A stretch of 64,000 nucleotides of DNA from Candidatus Melainabacteria bacterium. GTDB taxonomy: Bacteria; Cyanobacteriota; Vampirovibrionia; Obscuribacterales; Obscuribacteraceae. Under the pieces are notes generated by a model. It made no database searches, was not told the origin of the DNA, and saw nothing but the letters and a program-made list of their open reading frames with translations. Positions 1-7,040 of the stretch are shown here, piece by piece; position 1 is the first letter of the stretch, and every line of letters starts with the position of its first letter. Both the position numbers and the translations under genes were made by a program. Location of the stretch: assembly GCA_003151275.1 (NCBI GenBank), contig PLXC01000138.1, positions 1 through 64,000 of the forward strand. Direction: 5' to 3'.

Positions 1-281
1 ATCTTTTCGATTTCCTTGACCAGTTCTTCGCCATGCGATTCGTCTCGAACGTTGACTGTGACGTCGCGAATGATGTGGTCTTTCTCAAAACCAGCAATGT
101 CGATAGCACCGATGTCGCCGCCGACTTCGCCAATTCTTGATGTGATTTTGCCTAGCATGCCCGGCAGGTTTTTGATTTTCAAGCGCAAGGTGACGCTATA
201 GCTGGCGCTTGGTTTCAAGAGCTTATGCACCGTTGAGTTGTCGGCAGAATCCTTGCTAGGTGGGGTTTTGGTTGGAGTCAT
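1..281 (-). CDS. NAD-dependent malic enzyme, N-terminal ACT region (partial)
   Basis: Reading the minus strand from an ATG at 281-279 gives an open frame that runs off the left window edge. The visible ~93 residues have a short Pro/Ser/Thr-rich leader and then an ACT domain: VTLRLKIKNLPGMLGKI, followed by GEVGGDIGAIDI and RDVTVNVRDESHGEE. An ACT domain with this wording at the extreme N-terminus is typical of the ACT-containing NAD-dependent malic enzymes, which decarboxylate malate to pyruvate; the catalytic domains lie outside the window. The product name is from family knowledge and cannot be confirmed from the fragment alone; another ACT-regulated enzyme is possible. It is divergent from the dismutase gene at 510. 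Confidence 0.7.
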   Translation of the reverse strand, partial: MTPTKTPPSKDSADNSTVHKLLKPSASYSVTLRLKIKNLPGMLGKITSRIGEVGGDIGAIDIAGFEKDHIIRDVTVNVRDESHGEELVKEIEK

Positions 282-321
282 AATCACGCTCGAAGTATGT
301 TAGGGTTTCATTGTTCGTAAG

Positions 322-356
322 ATAATTTGGGCAGCTTGCTGCCTAGACTGTCCTAG
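322..356 (+). repeat. Coding-like fragment similar to part of the gene at 5075-6307
   Basis: Positions 331-349 (GCAGCTTGCTGCCTAGACT) are identical to 5484-5502, and the match continues with one difference through the next four bases. In the frame of the downstream gene the fragment reads ..GSLLPRLS, stop, DK against SSLLPRLSSDN, with synonymous differences (CTG/CTA, GAT/GAC). Weaker similarity continues on both sides. This looks like the remnant of a decayed paralogue of the unknown gene at 5075 lying in the malic enzyme/dismutase spacer, though a short mobile repeat is also possible. Confidence 0.45.
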
Positions 357-434
357 GATAAGCTGGACCCCATAAAGATATCGCGTACGGCAGCCTGAGT
401 GTATGCGCTTTATCAGCAATCGATATTTTTAATT

Positions 435-448
435 CGCTTGGCAACTAA
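435..448 (+). promoter_or_regulatory. Shared upstream motif CGCTTGGCAACTAA (copy 1)
   Basis: The 14-mer CGCTTGGCAACTAA lies 61 bases before the dismutase start and is repeated exactly at 26490-26503, before the small gene at 26683. Its core CTTGGCAACT also occurs at 21027-21036 before prephenate dehydratase. TTGGCA resembles a -35 element, but no convincing -10 sits at the usual distance. A shared promoter or operator element is inferred. Confidence 0.3.
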
Positions 449-509
449 AACTTCCAACTCATCTAGATCTTAAGATCCATTTTGCGCCTGCCTTAAATAG
501 GAGATTTTT

Positions 510-1316
510 ATGTCCTCAAAAAAAGAAATCATCGGTAATTATGAAGTGATCAACGATCGCGAAGTAATTACTCGCCGAGAAGTCCTGCTCATGGGCGCCA
601 TGGCAGCCGGCGGATTGGTGGCTGCAGCGCCGGCATTCGCTGGTCCCAGTGTGTCATTGGCTCAAGCTGCCAGCGGTGCGAAAGCGACCAGCGAGACACC
701 TTATATAGCCAGAGATTTCAGCGCCTTGGCGGCCAAGAAAATGCCCGGACTGTCAGATAACCAAATCAGCCAACACATAACGCTTTATCAAGGCTATATC
801 AAGAAAGCAAATGAGCTTAACGGCAAGTTGAAAGATCCTGATCTCGCTGGTCCCAACGCCACTTACGCGCCGCTTCGAGAAATGTTGGTTGAAGAAAGCT
901 ATGCAGTAAATGGTGTTGTCTATCACGAATATTACTTCGGCAATCTTGGCGGCAAAGGTGGAGAACCCACTGGTGACTTGAAAGCTGCGCTTGAAGAGAG
1001 ATGGGGCAGCACCGGTAAATTTATCGACTACTTGAAGGCTGCCGGGAAATGTATGCGTGGTTGGGTCGTAATCGGCTACAACACACGAGGAAATCACCTC
1101 AGTGCCTTTGGTTTGGACATGCACAATATGTGGTCGCCGGCCAATCTGATACCAATCCTGGTGCTTGACGTCTACGAACACGCTTACATGATTGATTACG
1201 GCATCGATCGTGGCAAGTATCTCGATGCGTTTATGAATAATTTGGATTGGGATGTTGTCGCAAAACGACTTTCCTTCTCTCACAAACACCCATCGGGACT
1301 TGATTCAACCGTCTAG
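510..1316 (+). CDS. Exported Fe/Mn-type superoxide dismutase
   Basis: 268 residues; converts superoxide to hydrogen peroxide and oxygen. The start has a good ribosome site, AGGAG at 499-503, six bases before the ATG. An unusually long N-terminal leader contains a twin-arginine motif (TRREVLL, Arg22-Arg23) and then a hydrophobic Ala/Gly stretch (residues 28-45), so export by the Tat system is likely, perhaps with the metal already loaded. The four expected metal ligands are visible: His89 (ISQHITLY), His139 (VVYHEYYFGNL), Asp220 and His224 (VLDVYEHAYMIDY). The second N-terminal His of ordinary Fe-SODs (KHH) is replaced here, so the protein belongs to a divergent subgroup. It is a single gene followed by a strong terminator at 1338-1369. 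Metal preference cannot be decided by eye. Confidence 0.85.
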   Translation: MSSKKEIIGNYEVINDREVITRREVLLMGAMAAGGLVAAAPAFAGPSVSLAQAASGAKATSETPYIARDFSALAAKKMPGLSDNQISQHITLYQGYIKKANELNGKLKDPDLAGPNATYAPLREMLVEESYAVNGVVYHEYYFGNLGGKGGEPTGDLKAALEERWGSTGKFIDYLKAAGKCMRGWVVIGYNTRGNHLSAFGLDMHNMWSPANLIPILVLDVYEHAYMIDYGIDRGKYLDAFMNNLDWDVVAKRLSFSHKHPSGLDSTV

Positions 1317-1337
1317 TCAACTTGTATTGAACAAAAA

Positions 1338-1369
1338 CCGCGCTCCATTTCCGGAGTGCGGTTTTTTTT
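1338..1369 (+). terminator. Rho-independent terminator of the dismutase gene
   Basis: Nine-base-pair stem CCGCGCTCC / GGAGTGCGG (one G-U pair), six-base loop and a run of eight T's, starting 21 bases after the stop codon. Its left arm shares GCGCTCCATTT with the nearby palindromic repeat family. Confidence 0.9.
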
Positions 1370-1394
1370 ATCCGTCGATGCTCCGTAAACACTA

Positions 1395-1449
1395 GGAAAT
1401 GGAGCGCGCTTCGCGTCATAGGCGGCTAAAATAGCCGCGCTCCATTTCC
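1395..1449. repeat. Intergenic palindromic repeat element, family 1 copy A
   Basis: Outer arms GGAAATGGAGCGCG (1395-1408) and CGCGCTCCATTTCC (1436-1449) are perfect 14-base inverted repeats. Inside is a second hairpin, GCGGCT / AGCCGC around AAAAT. The same outer arms and the same inner hairpin recur at 16183-16255. The element sits between two convergent genes and abuts the stop codon of the protease gene. Confidence 0.85.
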
Positions 1450-2724
1450 CTATTTGGATTTAGTAGAGTTGAGCACAAATGTCGGAATTTCGTCGGCCGA
1501 TGGAACATCCATCACGAGATGCCATGCCGTTGTTGGGTCATCTTTGGCTAATTTCATGATGCGCCTTGCTAACATCGTTGCGGTTACTTTTGTTTCCTTA
1601 TCGCCGCTGTATAGAGGAAATTCTGAGCTTTTCAGGGTGAATATATGCAGCTTCAGTTGCGCCGGTCCAACCTTTATTGGATCTCGCGAACCAGCGACGG
1701 TGTTTACTGTGCGCGGCGTAGCCGGTGTCAATTGTTCTCTTTCACCAAATGAAGGTAGGACCAAGATCGGCATGTCATCCTTGCCGACGAGAAAGGCATA
1801 TACAAAACAAGGCTCCTCGACTCTAAAAGTCATTGTCAGCGTATCGCCGAATCGATAGTTCTGGAATGGCTTCTCAAGTACGACTTGCAAAGGCATAAGA
1901 GCCGGATTTTTAATTTCCCAATCTGCCACCTTGTTATTGAGAGTGAAATAGGCAACACAAGCAAAGACCAGGAAGAAAGCGCCGAAAAAGCCTATGAGTG
2001 CCCGAGCGACATTCCACAGTTGACTGCGTTTTCTGGTCACCAAGTTCTCTTCGATGTTCAGCTCTTTGAGGGCGTCAATCCACAGTGCCAGGCGGATCGA
2101 AGTGGTTGGCAAATTCAAACCAGGCAGTGTCGCTGTATCACCACAGTGAAGGGCTACGACCGTATCGCCGTCAAAAATCGGCGAACCCGAGTCACCTGGT
2201 GCCAAAGCTAAATCATGCAGAATGTGGAAACTGTCGTTCTTCCGCAATGGACCGAGCATGCGACCTATTTGGGCTAACGGGTTCGGCGAAGAGGTGAACT
2301 GGCCGAGGTGCACGGGGTATCGGACGGCTGATAATTCCTGATGAACGGAAATATGTTTGTCGTACTGAATGGGCAGTGGATTCGCTTCACGCTCCGGATA
2401 GCGCAATTCAACAGTCAAGACCGCGGCGTCATAGCGAACCAATTGGTCTGACGCTCGCGTAAATTTAGGATGAATCCGCACCTCGCGAACAGTGTAACCG
2501 TTGCCTGAGGCGGGAAATTTTGCAATCAAGGACCCAGGTGTGCTTGCGTACCTTTCGATCACGTGAGCACAGGTGACTAGCGTGTCAGGACCGGCTAACC
2601 ATGCTTGTCCAAGTACGACGTCTTGACCATTTTCAACCGTAATAACGTGGGCCAGCGAAGCCCCGAATCGTTCCGGATTGTCCGGCAGTCCATGTTGTTT
2701 GTATTGAGAAAGGGAAGTGGACAC
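1450..2724 (-). CDS. Membrane-anchored trypsin-like serine protease with C-terminal DUF4384-like domain
   Basis: 424 residues with a GTG start. The first ~215 residues are an S1-type protease fold: His in VTCAHVIE, Asp in YDAAVLTVE and the nucleophile in GDSGSPIFDG complete a catalytic triad. There is no signal peptide; a single hydrophobic segment near residue 245 (ALIGFFGAFFLVFACVAY) separates the protease part from a C-terminal domain with FRVEEPCFVYAFLVGKDD and PILVLPSFGE, wording typical of DUF4384 domains. If the segment is membrane-spanning, protease and C-terminal domain lie on opposite sides, with the protease probably cytoplasmic; this is inference. The gene is monocistronic and ends against a palindromic repeat. 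No substrate can be named. Confidence 0.7.
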   Translation of the reverse strand: MSTSLSQYKQHGLPDNPERFGASLAHVITVENGQDVVLGQAWLAGPDTLVTCAHVIERYASTPGSLIAKFPASGNGYTVREVRIHPKFTRASDQLVRYDAAVLTVELRYPEREANPLPIQYDKHISVHQELSAVRYPVHLGQFTSSPNPLAQIGRMLGPLRKNDSFHILHDLALAPGDSGSPIFDGDTVVALHCGDTATLPGLNLPTTSIRLALWIDALKELNIEENLVTRKRSQLWNVARALIGFFGAFFLVFACVAYFTLNNKVADWEIKNPALMPLQVVLEKPFQNYRFGDTLTMTFRVEEPCFVYAFLVGKDDMPILVLPSFGEREQLTPATPRTVNTVAGSRDPIKVGPAQLKLHIFTLKSSEFPLYSGDKETKVTATMLARRIMKLAKDDPTTAWHLVMDVPSADEIPTFVLNSTKSK

Positions 2725-2831
2725 GAAAGGATCTCTTAACTTCGCTTAGTTTACTTTATACGCTTGGGACTGCCAAAAACTATACGGCATAGGGAATATA
2801 AGAAAGTGGCAAGTTTTGGCTGGAGCGACTA

Positions 2832-3434
2832 ATGAGCGAAGAAACTCCGAATCTAACGTCTGAGTTATCCAAGGATCTAAGCAGCAAGCTGCCCGACTTA
2901 GCCGAGGACAACAAGCCGCCGCCCGAGTTAACAGAGCCTCAGTCTTCTCTGTCGCCGCCTGGCGCAGAGTCTGGGAGCAATGGCATGGGACTTTCAGAGG
3001 CGAATTTGACCAGCGGCGAGGCGATTGAATCGTACGAACCGAGCCTGTTAACGAATGTTCCGCCCAAAAAGAAGCAGCGCAAAGATTCCTTTTGGGTGAA
3101 ATTTTGGTGGATTCCAGTCACTTTTCTCGTTCCCTTTGCCGTTTTTTATGAATACATGGGCAGTTATGCTCATCTAAATATGGCTGGGAGTTTCCGGTCT
3201 GGTGCGATTGGCCTGGCTGTGGCTGGTCTGATTTATGGACTATGGCGCCTCGACCAAAGCATTGGCAAGAAAGAGCAGTCGAGCTCCTCAGGTTCGGACA
3301 AGAAGGCATTCCATTTTGATCCGATGCTCGGGATGCTTGGCATATTGCTCTGGCTGGGATGGGTAAGTGCTGCCCACATCATGATTGTCGCCCATGACGA
3401 AGTGACGGCAACAGCTGCCATGGCGGATCGCTAG
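2832..3434 (+). CDS. Small three-helix membrane protein, function unknown
   Basis: 200 residues, GGAG six bases before the ATG. The first ~80 residues are polar and rich in Pro, Ser, Glu and Leu with no recognisable fold. A basic patch (PPKKKQRKDS) precedes three hydrophobic segments: residues ~93-112 (WWIPVTFLVPFAVFYEY), ~122-137 (SGAIGLAVAGLIYGLW) and ~165-187 (GMLGILLWLGWVSAAHIMI). The basic patch before the first helix predicts a cytoplasmic N-terminal tail. I do not recognise the family. It opens the plus-strand run that continues to 9292 and is 55 bases upstream of the sigma-like/HhH gene. Confidence 0.65.
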   Translation: MSEETPNLTSELSKDLSSKLPDLAEDNKPPPELTEPQSSLSPPGAESGSNGMGLSEANLTSGEAIESYEPSLLTNVPPKKKQRKDSFWVKFWWIPVTFLVPFAVFYEYMGSYAHLNMAGSFRSGAIGLAVAGLIYGLWRLDQSIGKKEQSSSSGSDKKAFHFDPMLGMLGILLWLGWVSAAHIMIVAHDEVTATAAMADR

Positions 3435-3489
3435 ATCCGAGGGAACCAGACCCATCTTGTAGAAGTTTTGACAGCTTTGTTGAGCCACA

Positions 3490-5001
3490 ATGGCGTCCTG
3501 GACGGGAAATACCGTATCATTGGGACGTATTGTGGGCACTGATAAGACAATAATGCTTCAAAGCACGACTGAACTACAAGTCATTCTACAGCTGGCTCCC
3601 GACTGGGCCCCTATTTTAGACAGCGTTGTGGAGAGTAGTAAGTCCGAAAAAGTCTCGGCTTTTCAGTTATTTGAACGCCTCGGCGCCAAGGCAATTTACA
3701 AGAAGGCGCTGGCTCTTGGCGATGGGCGAAAGCAATTGATGGTCTTGGTCAGGGATCATTACTATCAACCAGTCCTATCCAAAATGCTTACTAACAACCA
3801 GAATTTGCGACGCTTCTGGAGTCAACGCCGGGTGCCTCCTGATTTGCAAAAGGGACAGGCGATTTCGGTGGCTGTTGAACTTGCGCAAAAAATGGATGGC
3901 GTCCTGGCCAAACATCTCCTTCAGCAAAGCGAAGACGGCTTCAAGGTTTTGCTCCCTGCTTATTTGCAACGCACCGTGCACAACGCTGTCATCGATCATA
4001 TCCGCGATGAGTGGCAGTGGGAACATGCAACGTTGCAAGACATGAATTTGGATCCTGAACAAGAAGATCCACGTCAGAACACAGCTGATGATGCGCGATA
4101 TGCCCCTGAAAACAGAATATTGTCTGGCGAACAAGTTCAACAACTCAATCAATTGAGACAACAACTCGAATCATTGCTGGGTAATAAAAATTACCAGCAA
4201 GAACCGCTCATCGTCGTCGATTGCATGTTCGGCCTCGGGCTAACTGCAAACTCCATAGTCGGCGAAGAAATGACGATGCGTGAGTGTTGTGAAAAACTGC
4301 AACTCGCTGGTGAAACGCAGGCTCGAAAAATCGCACGCTGTCAAGTTCTTCTTGATAAGGGACTGGACATGATTCGGCAAGTGGTGCGCGAAAAACTTCC
4401 ATCTGTGGCTGAATGTTGGCAATCCGAAATTAACGTCAATTCCGCGTCGCGTCGAGAACTGGGTCATCAACTGGGTTTCACCGAAAGTGAGGTTGATCGT
4501 CTGATCGCGGCGCGGCAATATTATGCTCTGCAACAGCTCATCGAAAATGCCATCATCAAGCCGAACAAACTCCAGGACTTGCAGAAGCGTGGTGCGGTGG
4601 CTGCTTTCATACCTGTCGATCTCAACTCAGCCACTACTAGAGATATCATCGATATCGTCGGCGCAGATAAAGAAATAGCTCAAAAGCTTGTCTCCCAGCG
4701 ACCTTACGAGCATCTTTCAGACTTGGTTGAGAAGAAGATCATCGACAAAACATCCCTTGAGCGATTTGCCAAAAGGGGCGCCGTGCTGCGCTCTGCCGGA
4801 CCTAGTGCTGATCGCATCGACCTGAATAAGGCTCTCAACGAAGAAGTAGAAAAGCACGGTGTGCCGTCTGCGGTGGTGCAAAAGCTTGTCCGCGGCCGCC
4901 CGTTTTCGACATGGGCTGAGCTGGAAGATTTTTTATGCTGCGATGGTCCAACCTGGGCACTTTTGAGACAAAAATTTTGTTTAGGGCTAAATGCCCACTA
5001 A
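3490..5001 (+). CDS. Sigma-70-like protein with three helix-hairpin-helix repeats
   Basis: Up to 503 residues. Residues ~153-174 (LPAYLQRTVHNAVIDHIRDE) resemble region 2 of small sigma factors, and residues ~258-297 (MTMRECCEKLQLAGETQARK, then a helix) resemble a region-4 helix-turn-helix. The last ~190 residues hold three ComEA-like HhH units beginning INVNSASRRELG (~314), VDLNSATTRDII (~376) and IDLNKALNEEVE (~442), a DNA-binding fold. The HhH repeats are secure; the sigma resemblance is weak and by eye. No TTGACA/TATAAT pair or Shine-Dalgarno fixes the start; an ATG at 3553 (residue 22) is an alternative. Nucleic-acid binding, possibly transcriptional, is inferred. Confidence 0.65.
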   Translation: MASWTGNTVSLGRIVGTDKTIMLQSTTELQVILQLAPDWAPILDSVVESSKSEKVSAFQLFERLGAKAIYKKALALGDGRKQLMVLVRDHYYQPVLSKMLTNNQNLRRFWSQRRVPPDLQKGQAISVAVELAQKMDGVLAKHLLQQSEDGFKVLLPAYLQRTVHNAVIDHIRDEWQWEHATLQDMNLDPEQEDPRQNTADDARYAPENRILSGEQVQQLNQLRQQLESLLGNKNYQQEPLIVVDCMFGLGLTANSIVGEEMTMRECCEKLQLAGETQARKIARCQVLLDKGLDMIRQVVREKLPSVAECWQSEINVNSASRRELGHQLGFTESEVDRLIAARQYYALQQLIENAIIKPNKLQDLQKRGAVAAFIPVDLNSATTRDIIDIVGADKEIAQKLVSQRPYEHLSDLVEKKIIDKTSLERFAKRGAVLRSAGPSADRIDLNKALNEEVEKHGVPSAVVQKLVRGRPFSTWAELEDFLCCDGPTWALLRQKFCLGLNAH

Positions 5002-5074
5002 TTTTCCAACTTCGACCGTAGACCTAGAGTGAGCGAAAGTCGGAAGTCGACGAACCATAACCGAGGGAATGGCA

Positions 5075-6307
5075 ATGCCAAATCAAATCAGCCCAGAAGT
5101 TACCAGACTTGCCCAAATAAAGGCTAAGCAGGCAGGCGTTGACATCCGATACGAGTTGGCTCGCTCAATTGTCGAAGAGTCGATAATTGAAGTGGATCCC
5201 GAACTTGATCTCGTTATCAACAGTATGGACAGTTGGAGCGAAATATCTGGGCTGGCTAAAGTCGTTGGCGTTAATGATCTGGTCGTAAACGATCGCCACG
5301 TTGATATCCGAACTCTCAATGCCGATGGCACCGTCGAAATCAGCCGCGCTCTGATCGGCACTCCTTATCTTGCAAACGGAAGTTTGGTCGTATCGCTGCA
5401 AGGCACCGACGGCGGCACTGTAGTTGGGTTGGTCGGACCGGGGAACTGGTTGTCTGCCGAACAGCACAGCAAAGATCAGTCGAGCAGCTTGCTGCCTAGA
5501 CTATCCTCGGACAATTCGGTTGTCGTAAAGTTCGATCCAGCGGCAGATTTTGATCTCGGCACGACTCTGAGTGGCATCTGCAATCGTGTTCAAGTGAATT
5601 TGCCTAATTTCGTTAAGACTCTGCCAAACGAAAAAGAGCTGCAAAGTTTCCTCTCTAATCGCGACAGTATTATTGCTGCTCGGCAGAAGCAGATTGTTAT
5701 GTCTATATTGAATGACAAATCTGTTCGTGCGAAATTTGAAGAAGTGCAAGGTCACTTAAATTACAGCCGATCAGAGCAAGTGATCAACGACTCTGCGACA
5801 TGGTCCAAACGTGTTGAGACGGTTGTCGATCTTGTAGCACCGAAGTTTTCCTCACTAACCAAAACAGATGTTCGAAGTGTGGTGCGCAAAACAGGTGAGA
5901 TATTTGGTGGCCAGCCAGATGCGCCGCAGTTTCGCAAACATATGATCAATACTCTGACCGTTGAGCAACTATCAAAAAAGTTTGCGGGAGTTTCGTTGAG
6001 CAAAGTAGCCGAAGTAGTTGACCATGTTTTCTCTGGCAAATCCGCTATGGATTCCGTCAAAGGAATAGTCAACAACAAAGTGGCTGTCGACATTGCCGCA
6101 GTGATCAAGACGCAAAGAAACCGCGCCGAAGGATTTGTTGCTGCAACAGCAGATGAAATTGGTATGGCTTTCAATCAACTAGCATTGCAACCGGCTTATG
6201 CCACCCACAGTGCGAGCGACTCCGGCGTCGAATCTATTAATGAAGCGCTTCAATTGCTTGAGGCAGCTGAATTGGCCGAACAAGCTCGCGCTTTAGCGAA
6301 CGATTAA
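5075..6307 (+). CDS. Conserved-looking protein of unknown function
   Basis: 410 residues from the ATG at 5075, chosen over an ATG two codons earlier because GAGGG at 5063-5067 gives a seven-base spacing. No signal peptide or membrane segment is apparent. Residues ~45-125 look like a compact beta-rich domain (DGTVEISRALIGTPYLANGS, then VGLVGPGNW); the rest is mostly helical and ends in a Glu/Ala-rich helix (LLEAAELAEQARALA). I do not recognise it. It follows the sigma-like/HhH gene by 73 bases on the same strand and may be co-transcribed. A short stretch of its coding sequence is echoed in the spacer at 322-356, suggesting a lost paralogue. Confidence 0.6.
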   Translation: MPNQISPEVTRLAQIKAKQAGVDIRYELARSIVEESIIEVDPELDLVINSMDSWSEISGLAKVVGVNDLVVNDRHVDIRTLNADGTVEISRALIGTPYLANGSLVVSLQGTDGGTVVGLVGPGNWLSAEQHSKDQSSSLLPRLSSDNSVVVKFDPAADFDLGTTLSGICNRVQVNLPNFVKTLPNEKELQSFLSNRDSIIAARQKQIVMSILNDKSVRAKFEEVQGHLNYSRSEQVINDSATWSKRVETVVDLVAPKFSSLTKTDVRSVVRKTGEIFGGQPDAPQFRKHMINTLTVEQLSKKFAGVSLSKVAEVVDHVFSGKSAMDSVKGIVNNKVAVDIAAVIKTQRNRAEGFVAATADEIGMAFNQLALQPAYATHSASDSGVESINEALQLLEAAELAEQARALAND

Positions 6308-6453
6308 TGTAGCGCTTTTTGAGGATAGCCGGCGTACTACCATGCATTCCATGGCGCGCGCATGAATTGCCGACTCCGCAATGGCTCGCTATATCGCCCA
6401 ATCGCCACCGGCTGCGGTATTATTCCTCAGTTAGTCGATTCGGTGGTATTTGC

Positions 6454-6987
6454 ATGACTAAACGTGTTCGCTGCACCAAAGGTGCTGTGCTTGTTGAAGG
6501 TGTGGTGTCAATTTGTTTGATGATAACGGCAACAATGATTGCCGTAAGTTTCCTGGTTAGCAGCGGAATGATGGTTTATTACAAACAAAAGATTGGCTTC
6601 GTCGCTGATCAAGTTGCGCATCAGGTTGGATTGATGCCGACGATGGACGACATGACGGTGCAAGAGATGACCAGAGATATGTTAGTAAAAATTGGTATTT
6701 CAACCGCTGATTTGACAGTGACCAGAAAGGCCAGCACCGTATACGGCCGCCCCGCCGTGGAAATTACTATCCGCAACGGTAAATTGCCATTGTTTTCGAA
6801 TGTTGATTTTTTGCCGATGTCAATAGAAATGCAAGATAAGTCCGTTGCACTGCTGTGTCCCGACGCAACCGGCGCAGAAGCATACTACTGGAACACTAAA
6901 GGGCGCACGTCATCTTACCTTGTGCCTCTAGTAAAGATGCCTCCTGGTGGTCCAAATGTATTGACGTTGCCTATAATTCAAAACTAA
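6454..6987 (+). CDS. TadE-like pilin-type membrane protein
   Basis: 177 residues from the ATG at 6454, preferred because GGTGG precedes it by eight bases and because it puts the basic start and the hydrophobic helix at the true N-terminus; an in-frame ATG at 6319 would add 45 residues of unconvincing sequence. MTKRVRCTKGAVLVEGVV followed by ~22 hydrophobic residues matches the TadE/TadG pattern of a Gly, a Glu a few residues later and one membrane helix. The remainder is probably extracytoplasmic. TadE-type proteins are minor pilins of Flp/Tad systems; no Tad assembly ATPase, secretin or prepilin peptidase lies in this window, so it is an orphan here. Confidence 0.65.
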   Translation: MTKRVRCTKGAVLVEGVVSICLMITATMIAVSFLVSSGMMVYYKQKIGFVADQVAHQVGLMPTMDDMTVQEMTRDMLVKIGISTADLTVTRKASTVYGRPAVEITIRNGKLPLFSNVDFLPMSIEMQDKSVALLCPDATGAEAYYWNTKGRTSSYLVPLVKMPPGGPNVLTLPIIQN

Positions 6988-7040
6988 GCCCTGGTTGGTT
7001 ATCAAGCAATGCCCATTTCTGTGGCTGGTACAATCGCTAA

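Noticed and set aside
753..1289. 178-codon open frame on the minus strand opposite the dismutase gene
   Set aside because: It lies wholly inside a gene with intact catalytic residues, lacks a ribosome site and has no recognisable domain; it is an antisense shadow.
3468..3496. TTGACA at 3468-3473 considered as a promoter of the sigma-like gene
   Set aside because: No TATAAT-like hexamer 16-18 bases downstream and it lies too close to the first possible start.
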